Shown here piece after piece: positions 45,111 to 51,990 of a DNA stretch of 64,000 nt. The notes under the pieces were generated by a model. That model ran no database searches. It saw nothing but the letters and a program-made list of their open reading frames with translations, and was not told where the DNA came from. Source of the DNA: Flavobacterium kingsejongi (GTDB lineage: Bacteria; Bacteroidota; Bacteroidia; Flavobacteriales; Flavobacteriaceae); the NCBI RefSeq assembly GCF_003076475.1, contig NZ_CP020919.1, forward strand, positions 4,154,001-4,218,000, read 5' to 3'. Within the stretch, counting starts at the first letter, position 1. Each line of letters opens with the position of its first letter. Position numbers and translations under genes: made by a program.

Positions 45111-45506
45111 ATGAACGAACAGGAAATCATTAATTATAATCGTATTGCCGCAGCAATTGACTATATCAGCGAGAATTTCAAAACACAGCCCAATTTGGAT
45201 GAAGTAGCCGAAAAAGTACATTTGAGCCCATTTCATTTCCAGCGGCTGTTCACGGAATGGGCCGGAACAAGCCCTAAAAAATTTTTACAATTTATCAGTA
45301 TCGAACATGCCAAAAAACTTCTGAAGGAAAATCAGGCATCCTTATCCGATGCCGCTTATGACACCGGACTATCGGGAACGAGCCGCCTTCATGATCTTTT
45401 TGTTTCTATTGAAGGCATGACCCCGGCTGAATACAAACACAACGGTAAAAACCTGGTGATCAATTATAGTTTTGCCGAAAGCCCCTTTGGCAACCTCATC
45501 GTATAA
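45111..45506 (+). pseudogene. Ada-type regulator/alkyltransferase, truncated after the AraC domain
   Basis: 131 residues from MNEQEIINYNRIAAAIDYI. The AraC helix-turn-helix pair is intact (PNLDEVAEKVHLSPFHFQRLFTEWAGTSPKKFLQ, then SLSDAAYDTGLSGTSRLHDLF, GMTPAEYKHNG). Homologues continue into an O6-methylguanine methyltransferase domain starting SFAESPFGNLIV; here the reading ends four residues after FGN with TAA, exactly where mobile DNA begins. The catalytic PCHR motif is absent, and the missing 3' half is not found at the other end of the element (around 59.6 kb) or elsewhere in the window. DNA binding may survive; methyl transfer cannot. Confidence 0.8.
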
Positions 45507-45715
45507 GGGCTATAAAATGAATTGTACAAAAAGACATTAAATAAAAAAGGTCGAAAAACCCAGTAAAATAAGGACTTGACAATAAAAAAGGTCAAAATCA
45601 AAAAAATAATGAATTGTACATATACTACCATATACTACTATTATACTACCATTTAGATTTATAAAAAGGTTCAGTACTGTTTAAATACTACCATTGAGCC
45701 AATGTAACCCATGTT

Positions 45716-45759
45716 AAAACCCCCTAAAACACTGATAAATCGGAGTTTTAGGGGGTTTT
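45716..45759. terminator. Strong hairpin terminator
   Basis: Perfect 15-bp stem AAAACCCCCTAAAAC/GTTTTAGGGGGTTTT with a 14-base loop; T/A tails suit both directions. Confidence 0.85.
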
Positions 45760-45798
45760 AAAGTGTATAAGACCTTATGAGTGGCTTAGTTTATTTAC

Positions 45799-45820
45799 GC
45801 CTCTTTACAGAGGCTTTTTT
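45799..45820 (+). terminator. Intrinsic terminator
   Basis: Stem GCCTCT/AGAGGC, loop TTAC, followed by T6. Confidence 0.8.
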
Positions 45821-45862
45821 ATGCTTTGAAAAGTGGGTTAAAAATGTAAAATATTGATTTGC

Positions 45863-45905
45863 GCATTCAGTTGGGCATTCAGTTGGGCATTCAGTTGGGC
45901 ATTCA
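45863..45905 (+). repeat. Tandem 12-bp repeat, 3.6 copies
   Basis: GCATTCAGTTGG repeated at 45863, 45875 and 45887 without error, then a 7-base partial copy (GCATTCA) at 45899. The layout is iteron-like. It lies between terminators, in no gene. Confidence 0.85.
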
Positions 45906-45940
45906 AAAAACCTAAATTTAACAGTTTAAAAGATATAGAA

Positions 45941-45980
45941 AAAGCCTAAAACAGATCATAAATGATGTGTTTTAGGCTTT
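45941..45980. terminator. Bidirectional terminator after the repressor gene
   Basis: Stem AAAGCCTAAAACA/TGTTTTAGGCTTT (one internal mismatch) 77 bp past the stop of the leftward repressor gene; A and T flanks on both sides. Confidence 0.85.
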
Positions 45981-46056
45981 AAGTACCTACTTATGTACCT
46001 ACTAAGCATCGACAATGTTTTGTTAAACACCTGTTATTTAGTTCATTAGCATTATG

Positions 46057-46881
46057 TTATTTACTTCTACTCTCTAAAAAATTAACTTTGGCTTCTAAAT
46101 CGTTAATTCTCTCGTATATATCAGCAGGATTGGAAAGTTCCCAGGTTAATGCCATTTTAAACTCCCATACTTCTAATATTTCACTTGGTGCCATAGCGAA
46201 ACTGGGGTATTCGCGCCTATTGTCACTTTTACAATATATTGTACCATACTTTGAAATACGGTTCAGACAACGCTTAATAACTATACCTTCATTTTTGGAC
46301 ACAAGTATAAAAACTCGATCGTCCTTTATGTCCTTTATCCAATTTTCTACAAATTGGCCTACTACATAAGCCCCACTGTGTAGGGTTGGGTACATTGAAT
46401 GTCCATTAACCTGAAACATTCTAAAAACCCCGTTCTGAATATTAGGTATTGAATATGTAGGTAAGCTTTGTATAAATTCCGGATCACCAAAACCATTCAA
46501 ATAACCAGCAGCAGCTTTTACAGGAACCAGTACTATATTTTCCTTTCCACTGTTATCAACCGTGACCACTTTTGGCACCTGACTACTTCCGTTTTTATGT
46601 AAAAATACTTCATTCGAGGGGGTAATTATATTTACCTCCTCTGCTTTTTTGTCGTCATTTACGATTATTTCGCCTCTACCGGTCATTAACCATTCAATGT
46701 TTATATCAGGATAAATGGTCAATATTTCTACTATAGCATTTGAATTAATAGGTGTTTGTTTCGATTTTCCTTTAAAATTACCGTAGGTCATACCTATAGA
46801 CTCAAAAAATTTCTCTTTGCTAATCTTTTTATAATCAGCTATTTGAAGTATTCTTTCTTTAATATTGGTAGATTTATCCAC
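46057..46881 (-). CDS. Phage repressor, HTH plus S24 (LexA-like) peptidase
   Basis: CI-like repressor of 274 residues. N-terminal helix-turn-helix (ILQIADYKKISKEKFFESIGMTYGNFKG) and C-terminal S24 autoprotease with Ser in VNGHSMYPTLHSG and Lys in EGIVIKRCLN. Expected to keep the transposable prophage silent and to self-cleave on RecA activation. Start codon is GTG (46879-46881, MDKSTNIKER); no closer upstream ATG. The divergent small gene starts 62 bp away with an operator-like palindrome between. Confidence 0.9.
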   Translation of the reverse strand: MDKSTNIKERILQIADYKKISKEKFFESIGMTYGNFKGKSKQTPINSNAIVEILTIYPDINIEWLMTGRGEIIVNDDKKAEEVNIITPSNEVFLHKNGSSQVPKVVTVDNSGKENIVLVPVKAAAGYLNGFGDPEFIQSLPTYSIPNIQNGVFRMFQVNGHSMYPTLHSGAYVVGQFVENWIKDIKDDRVFILVSKNEGIVIKRCLNRISKYGTIYCKSDNRREYPSFAMAPSEILEVWEFKMALTWELSNPADIYERINDLEAKVNFLESRSK

Positions 46882-46888
46882 TTTAATT

Positions 46889-46938
46889 TTGTTTATTAGA
46901 AGATTTATTTACTACATTTGTCCTGTACAAAAGACAAA
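46889..46938 (+). promoter_or_regulatory. Early phage promoter with overlapping operator-like palindrome
   Basis: TTG (46889-46891), 21-bp spacer, TACATTTG (46913-46920). Overlapping its end is TTTGTC-N10-GACAAA (46917-46938), an inverted repeat suited to a dimeric repressor. The inner TGTACAAAAGACA (46924-46936) recurs with one extra A at the left end (45523-45536). Confidence 0.55.
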
Positions 46939-46942
46939 CCAC

Positions 46943-47161
46943 ATGAACAAAGAAACACAAAAAAGGAATAATTACAATACGGAAATACTCAATGCCCTCG
47001 AAAATAAATATGGTGTAAGTATTGACTACATAAGAAAATGTTTAAGAGGTGTTCGAATAGGTGTAGTACCGTCAAAAATTATTTCCGAATACGAGGAAGT
47101 AGCAAAGCAAATCGACGAAGCCGCAGCACCAATCATTACCAAACTTATTAATGATAACTAA
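46943..47161 (+). CDS. Small phage protein opposite the repressor (Cro-like position)
   Basis: Protein of 72 residues from MNKETQKRNNYNTEILNALENKYGVSIDYIRKCL. A helical, basic N terminus with a possible HTH (VSIDYIRKCLRGVRIGVVPSKIISEYEEVAKQI) and an acidic C-terminal helix. Location, divergent from the S24 repressor and directly before the transposase gene (12 bp), fits a Cro/Ner-type regulator. No family recognised, so the role is inferred. Start ATG 46943 is preferred because the promoter -7 lies just upstream. Confidence 0.7.
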   Translation: MNKETQKRNNYNTEILNALENKYGVSIDYIRKCLRGVRIGVVPSKIISEYEEVAKQIDEAAAPIITKLINDN

Positions 47162-47173
47162 ATCAACCAAAAA

Positions 47174-48760
47174 ATGTTCGAATACTATAACAACAACATT
47201 TTATGCGTACAGGCAGCCTGGCTGATAGAAGAAGGTATATTAACAAAGCCAAATGTTGATAGCCTAATACTAAGGGGGCAAATTAAAAGGATGCAGCGCG
47301 GGGGAAATGGAAGGGTCGCACTGATAGAGTACGAAACGATCCGCCCCGATATAAAAGAAAAGATCATCGCCCTTGTTGGCGATCCAACGGAAAGAGCAAA
47401 GCACATACATTTTAGTGACTACCTTAAAACTGATCAAAACGCGGTCGACTTCTTTAACAACTATACGCTTGACAGTAACGACCCACTGCCTGACAAGAAT
47501 ATAAAAGAGTATATCGCCAACGCCGAAGTACTAAATGCCATTAAAACGATTTTGGAATCGACAATGAGCAAACGAAAGGCATTAGGTTCAAAAGTGAAAC
47601 CCTGGGAAAAGATCACAACAATTGTACAGGAATTACCTCGCCACACGTGGCCGCATTCTTTGCCAGCAAATGAAAGAAGGTTACAGGATCGGTATAAGAT
47701 TTACAACGTTGAGGGATATGTAAGCCTGATACATAAAGGATTTTGTCATAAAAATTCGGAAAAGCTGGCCGACGTGGCAAAAAGCTGGGTTTTAGCCCGC
47801 TGGAGTGATAGAGTAAGGAAATGCGCAAGTTTCGCACAATTACTGAGGGATTACAACGAACATGCTACCGGTTTAGACTGGCCGACGCTAAAAACGGAAC
47901 TATCCCTGCGGAATTTTCTCCAAGACCCGAAAATAGAAGCCCTTTGGTATGGGTACCGATACGGGGAATTGAAAGCAAAAGAAAAGTACACCTATCAGCA
48001 TTCAACCAAATTACCAAGTATGCGCGATTCTCTATGGTACTCAGATGGTACAAAGTTGAATTACTACTATTTGGAAAACGGAAAAATGAAAACGTGCCAG
48101 GTTTACGAGGTTTTCGACACTTACAGTGAGGTTTTTGTTGGTTACCACATTAGCCAAACAGAAGATTACGAAGCCCAGTATTTTGCCTTTAAAATGGCTT
48201 TACAAACGGCAGGCCACAAGCCATACGAAATCAAGTTTGACAACCAGGGCGGCCACGGTAAGTTAGAGGCATCAAGCTTTTTAAGTAAGATTTCAAGAAT
48301 TACCAATAAAACGCAGCCTTACAACGGTAAGTCTAAAACAATTGAAAACGCGTTCGGAAGATTCCAGGCGGAATACTTGAAAAGAGACTGGTTTTTTACT
48401 GGGATGAATATTACCACCAAAAAGCTGGAATCGCGGGCAAATATGGAATTTATCCTGGACAATGTTAAAAACCTTCCATCCCTCGACGAGGTGAAACAAG
48501 TGTACAAACAACGCCGGGAACAATGGAACGCTGCGCCGCATCCAAAAACAGGGGTTTCACGATTAGAAATGTATTTAAACAGTCAGAACCCAGCCACGCC
48601 GGAAGTTTCCATTTGGGATATGGTAGATATGTTTTGGATCACCAGGGAAAAACCAGTTACAGCCAATGCCTACGGTATTTCGTTCACTGAGAAAAAGATT
48701 AAGTACGATTTCATGGTAATGAAAAATAACATGCCTGACTGCAAATTCCGGTTATATTGA
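47174..48760 (+). CDS. Phage-type DDE transposase (MuA-like), 3' end at an IS21 junction
   Basis: Transposase of 528 visible residues. An N-terminal winged-helix-like DNA-binding part (VQAAWLIEEGILTKPNVDSLILRGQIKRMQRGG) is followed by the RNase H-like core: Asp291 in WYSDGTKL, Asp356 in KFDNQGGHG, Glu391 in TIENAFGRF, a DD(35)E spacing. The open frame ends at TGA 48758-48760, which is the first base triplet of the IS21 left end, so the natural C terminus (including the MuB-contact tail) is missing. Likely inactive or altered. Follows the Cro-like gene by 12 bp. No MuB gene is present. Confidence 0.85.
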   Translation: MFEYYNNNILCVQAAWLIEEGILTKPNVDSLILRGQIKRMQRGGNGRVALIEYETIRPDIKEKIIALVGDPTERAKHIHFSDYLKTDQNAVDFFNNYTLDSNDPLPDKNIKEYIANAEVLNAIKTILESTMSKRKALGSKVKPWEKITTIVQELPRHTWPHSLPANERRLQDRYKIYNVEGYVSLIHKGFCHKNSEKLADVAKSWVLARWSDRVRKCASFAQLLRDYNEHATGLDWPTLKTELSLRNFLQDPKIEALWYGYRYGELKAKEKYTYQHSTKLPSMRDSLWYSDGTKLNYYYLENGKMKTCQVYEVFDTYSEVFVGYHISQTEDYEAQYFAFKMALQTAGHKPYEIKFDNQGGHGKLEASSFLSKISRITNKTQPYNGKSKTIENAFGRFQAEYLKRDWFFTGMNITTKKLESRANMEFILDNVKNLPSLDEVKQVYKQRREQWNAAPHPKTGVSRLEMYLNSQNPATPEVSIWDMVDMFWITREKPVTANAYGISFTEKKIKYDFMVMKNNMPDCKFRLY

Positions 48761-48899
48761 TCACCCCATTCCGTTTTAAAGTGAGCACCTGATTCCAGTT
48801 CAAAATGACCACCTAATTCCGGTGCAAAGTGAGCACCTCCGTTTTGATTAAAAACTATATTTTTTCATCTGTTAATTAGTATTCAAATATAATAAAATA

Positions 48900-49637
48900 T
48901 CACTCTTTGTTTATTCCTCTTTTCTTTCTCATGGATTCTCCATGTAATTCAAGCCTATGAGATTGGTGTATAAGTCTGTCTAATATTGCATCGGCTATCG
49001 TTTTTTCTCCAATTATATCATACCAGCCTTGAACTGGTATTTGTGATGTCACGATTATAGAGCCGTTATTATGCCTGTCCTCTATGATCTCTAAAAGAGT
49101 AATTCGGTTATGGCTGTCAAGTGCCTGGAGTCCAAAATCATCAAGTATTATAACATCCTGTCTTTGTATTTTGGTAAGTTCCCGTAGATAAGTACCATCT
49201 GCTTTAGCCATTTTTAGTCTAGCGAACAATTTTGAGGTATTAAAATAACTTACCTTAAAACCCTGTATACAGGCTTGATAACCTAATGCAGTACCTAAAT
49301 AACTTTTACCGACACCGGTGCTTCCAGTGATTAAAATGTTTTCGTTTTTCTCTATAAATTCGCATTCTGCCAGACGCAGTACCATGTTTCGGTCCAGGTT
49401 ACGTGATACATCAAAATTGATACTTTCAATATTTGATTTGTAATGGAATTTGGCATTAGTGATACTTCGTTCAATACGACGATTGTACCTTTCATCCCAT
49501 TCTGCATCAATAATCATCGATACAAACTGGTCAAGGGTATAATGATCTGTTTTCCCGCTTTCAATGGCTGTTTTAAAAGCATTAAACATGCCATAAAGCT
49601 TCATTTGTTTCATTTTGGTTACTGTGGATTCATTCAT
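48900..49637 (-). CDS. istB: IS21-family ATP-binding protein IstB
   Basis: AAA+ transposition helper of 245 residues. Walker A ITGSTGVGKSYLG, Walker B VIILDDFGLQALD, sensor region SIIVTSQIPVQGWYD and the C-terminal RLIHQSHRLELHGESMRK typical of IstB. Loads onto target DNA and activates IstA. Starts 16 bp after the istA stop on the same strand. Full length, no damage seen. Confidence 0.95.
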   Translation of the reverse strand: MNESTVTKMKQMKLYGMFNAFKTAIESGKTDHYTLDQFVSMIIDAEWDERYNRRIERSITNAKFHYKSNIESINFDVSRNLDRNMVLRLAECEFIEKNENILITGSTGVGKSYLGTALGYQACIQGFKVSYFNTSKLFARLKMAKADGTYLRELTKIQRQDVIILDDFGLQALDSHNRITLLEIIEDRHNNGSIIVTSQIPVQGWYDIIGEKTIADAILDRLIHQSHRLELHGESMRKKRGINKE

Positions 49638-49653
49638 TTTTTCAAGATTTAAT

Positions 49654-51201
49654 TTAGTTATAATAGTGTTTTCCTCTTATGTTACTGTGATCGGGAAGTT
49701 CCTGCTCAGGTTCTTGATCAAAATCAATATGATCCAAGTTGTTTTCTAAAATGTTTTGTATGGTCTTAAAATTGTAAATTTTAAAATCAAGTGCCCGCCT
49801 GCAGGCATTTATTAATCGCTGTCTGCCTACCTTTTTTTCAAAATTCAGTATTCCTAAACAGCTTTTATAAGCCTGTTCTGGATGATTTCTGCTTTCGATT
49901 ATCTGCATTATATATTCTCCTACTGACTCATCAATATTATTAGCCCATTCAATGAAGCGGGCAGCACTCCATTGGGCTACAAATTGATGTGTACTGGCTA
50001 AATGCTCAGGAGTTGTTGTATAGACATAAGGTTTGTAGTTTCTTGGATGTACAGCTATTCGATTGTATTTATAATAAATCTCTACTGTTGATTTGGTATA
50101 TAACAGCTTGGCTTTCTTCTTTACATATTGATACGGAACGCTGTAATAGTTTTTGTCCTGGCTTAATTGAACATGACCGTTTTGCATTACTGTTGCAAAA
50201 GACTGGTATTTAATTTCAAAACGATCTTGTGGGAGTGGACGCAGTTTTTCTTTCTCGTCTTCTAAAAATAATTCAAAGCGGGAATAAGGGCGTCCTGTCA
50301 GTTTTCTGTTATTGTGAGAGTCAAGTAAATCCCAGATCTGCTGGTTTAATTCTTCCAGAGAAAAGAACTTAGTTTCTTTTATGGTTACATAAATCCTTCG
50401 ATATAATATCTTAACAGCTCCTTCAACTAGTGACTTGTCTCTGGGCCTGTAAGCTCTGGCAGGTAAAATTGTGGTTTCGTAATGTTCTGCTAAATCAGCC
50501 AGGGTTTCATTGATTGTCGGTTCAAAACGACTGCTTTTTATTACGGCAGATTTTAAATTATCTGGAACAATGGCGGCAGGAGTGCCTTCAAAAAAGCGCA
50601 TGGCATTTTCTACCGAGTCAACAAAGTTTTCCTTTTGCTGGCTCATGGAAGCTTCAGCATACGTGTATTGGCTAGCGCCCAATATTGCTACAAAAAATTG
50701 TACTTCTTTGACTTCTCCAGTATCTATATCAATAATTGAGAGTGTCTTTCCGGCATAATCAACATACATTTTATCACCAGCCTTATGGTTCATATGCATG
50801 ACCGGATTAACTCGTTTGCCCCATATATTGTAATGATAATGAAATTGTGAAGTTCGATAACCATCAGGATTTACAGCAATATATTGTTCCCACATATGCT
50901 GTACGGTAACGCCAACTTTTTTTAGTTCACGTTCCATTTTAGGAAAAAAATCATAAAGTGTCTGTAATCTCGGGCTAATGGCCTCTACACTAGTCTGGGA
51001 GAATAAAAGTTCCAGCTCTGCATCGGTTTTTTGGTCGATTAATTCAAAGCTTAATTCGAGAACTTCAAATAAAGAAATATATTTCTTTACCGTATTTCTT
51101 GAAAGGGATAAGTAGCTACTTATAAATAACTTACTCTTTCCATTACAATAGAATTTAATTACTTTTCTAATTTTACTCATGTCTGTTATTTTGTTTGCCA
51201 T
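49654..51201 (-). CDS. istA: IS21-family transposase IstA
   Basis: DDE transposase of 515 residues. N-terminal helix-turn-helix (ISSYLSLSRNTVKKYISLFE) binds the end repeats; the catalytic core has Asp in MYVDYAGKTL, Asp in VPDNLKSAV and Glu in KSLVEGAVKILYRR; the Mu transposase C-terminal beta-barrel region (NYYSVPYQYVKKKAKLLYTKSTVEIYY) follows. Full length, so the IS may still be mobile. Transcribed leftward with istB. Confidence 0.95.
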   Translation of the reverse strand: MANKITDMSKIRKVIKFYCNGKSKLFISSYLSLSRNTVKKYISLFEVLELSFELIDQKTDAELELLFSQTSVEAISPRLQTLYDFFPKMERELKKVGVTVQHMWEQYIAVNPDGYRTSQFHYHYNIWGKRVNPVMHMNHKAGDKMYVDYAGKTLSIIDIDTGEVKEVQFFVAILGASQYTYAEASMSQQKENFVDSVENAMRFFEGTPAAIVPDNLKSAVIKSSRFEPTINETLADLAEHYETTILPARAYRPRDKSLVEGAVKILYRRIYVTIKETKFFSLEELNQQIWDLLDSHNNRKLTGRPYSRFELFLEDEKEKLRPLPQDRFEIKYQSFATVMQNGHVQLSQDKNYYSVPYQYVKKKAKLLYTKSTVEIYYKYNRIAVHPRNYKPYVYTTTPEHLASTHQFVAQWSAARFIEWANNIDESVGEYIMQIIESRNHPEQAYKSCLGILNFEKKVGRQRLINACRRALDFKIYNFKTIQNILENNLDHIDFDQEPEQELPDHSNIRGKHYYN

Positions 51202-51369
51202 AATCCGTAAATTTTTAACGAATGTATGGTTCTAACAACATGAAAAAATCAATAGTTTTTAATACTTAATTCACCACAAAACTTGGTGGTCAATTTGCTC
51301 CGGAATTAGGTGGTCAGTTTGCTCCGGAACGGGTGGTCAATTTACTCCGGAATTAGGTGGTCAAATTGA

Positions 51370-51603
51370 CCGGTTTTTCCAGATTACAACGGAAAAATAT
51401 TTTTATCTGGTACTGAAAACGGAGCTGAAAAAACAAGTGGTACCAGAGTTACGGGTGGAGCAAAAGGTGACATGTACGGTTTTACAATGTCAATTAATGC
51501 GCAAGAAAGAGAACCGGCACCCTTATTGTCTACAGCAGCTATCACTTCATTAAAAGCAATCGTATCTGATGATTATATTGATGATGGCACACCATCTGTT
51601 TAA
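51370..51603 (+). pseudogene. C-terminal fragment of a phage structural protein
   Basis: 77 residues immediately right of the IS21 end, open from the junction (TGA at 51367-51369) to TAA 51601-51603: NGKIFLSGTENGAEKTSGTRVTGG, GDMYGFTMSINAQEREPAP, TSLKAIVSDDYIDDGTPSV. The Gly/Thr/Ser-rich beta character resembles tail-tube or capsid C termini but no family is certain. It is not the missing part of the transposase, so DNA between the two was lost. Confidence 0.6.
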
Positions 51604-51688
51604 AAAAATATCATCATTCAAAATTTAAACCACCTCATACAGGGTGGTTTTTTTTGGCTACAAATGTAACGTACTCGATTATATATGT

Positions 51689-51985
51689 ATGAAGATATTT
51701 AACCCAAACATATTATCAAACATAATCGTAATAATACCGCGCAATCCTGCGGATTATGTTAATGTGATAATTCGGGAAGAAATAACAAATACCGAAACAA
51801 TATTTGAAAATATTACCTCATCCTATTCACACGGTTATTTGACTTTTGAATTGGAAATTATTACCAAAGAAGGTCGAAGTTATGAAATAACAGTCAATGA
51901 TACGTCTGGAAAACTACTATGGCGGGGTAAAGGATATTCAACTGCTCAAACTGATTTAGAGAATTACAAATTGACAAAAAGATAA
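51689..51985 (+). CDS. Small phage protein, unknown function
   Basis: 98 residues from MKIFNPNILSNIIVIIPRNPADY. Two beta-rich halves with an antiparallel feel (VNVIIREEITNTETIFENITSSY, YLTFELEIITKEGRSYEITVND, GKLLWRGKGYSTAQ). No family recognised. Five bases before the portal gene, so it belongs to the structural operon. Start at ATG 51689 is preferred over 51644 because the intervening residues are not protein-like. Confidence 0.65.
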   Translation: MKIFNPNILSNIIVIIPRNPADYVNVIIREEITNTETIFENITSSYSHGYLTFELEIITKEGRSYEITVNDTSGKLLWRGKGYSTAQTDLENYKLTKR

Positions 51986-51990
51986 ATAAA

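Larger units (their letters stand above)
45507..46056. other. Repeat- and terminator-rich left end of the mobile region
   Basis: 550 bp with no gene. Contents, left to right: paired direct repeats AATGAATTGTACA (45516-45528, 45608-45620) and AATAAAAAAGGTC (45540-45552, 45581-45593); three or four TATACTAC(C/T)A units at about 45620-45700; a terminator at 45716-45759; another at 45799-45820; a tandem 12-bp repeat at 45863-45905; a bidirectional terminator at 45941-45980; and two GTACCTACT copies near 45982-46006. The paired repeats next to the ada breakpoint resemble transposase-binding sites at transposable-phage ends. Confidence 0.6.
48758..51363. mobile_element. IS21-family insertion sequence, complete
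   Basis: About 2.6 kb with both IS21 genes on the minus strand. Left end: four units starting TGA(T/G/C)CACC at 48758, 48782, 48806 and 48830 (24-bp period). Right end (inverted): four units GGTGGTCA(A/G)TTT at 51285, 51309, 51332 and 51356. First units align as TGATCACCCCATTCCG against TGACCACCTAATTCCG. I see no target duplication: flanks are GGTTATAT on the left and AATTGACC on the right. That points to rearrangement after insertion. Confidence 0.9.

Noticed and set aside
45863..45905. CRISPR array from the 12-bp repeats
   Set aside because: Units are contiguous with no spacers, far shorter than CRISPR repeats, and no cas genes are present.
45836..45910. Minus-strand frame across the 12-bp repeat reading NAQL repeats
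   Set aside because: The repeat length is a multiple of three, so it reads as a repetitive peptide, but upstream is a stop within a few codons and no start; it is not a gene.
51370..51603. C-terminal part of the DDE transposase displaced by the IS
   Set aside because: The residues are Gly/Thr-rich and structural in character, with none of the expected beta-barrel or helical tail of the transposase.
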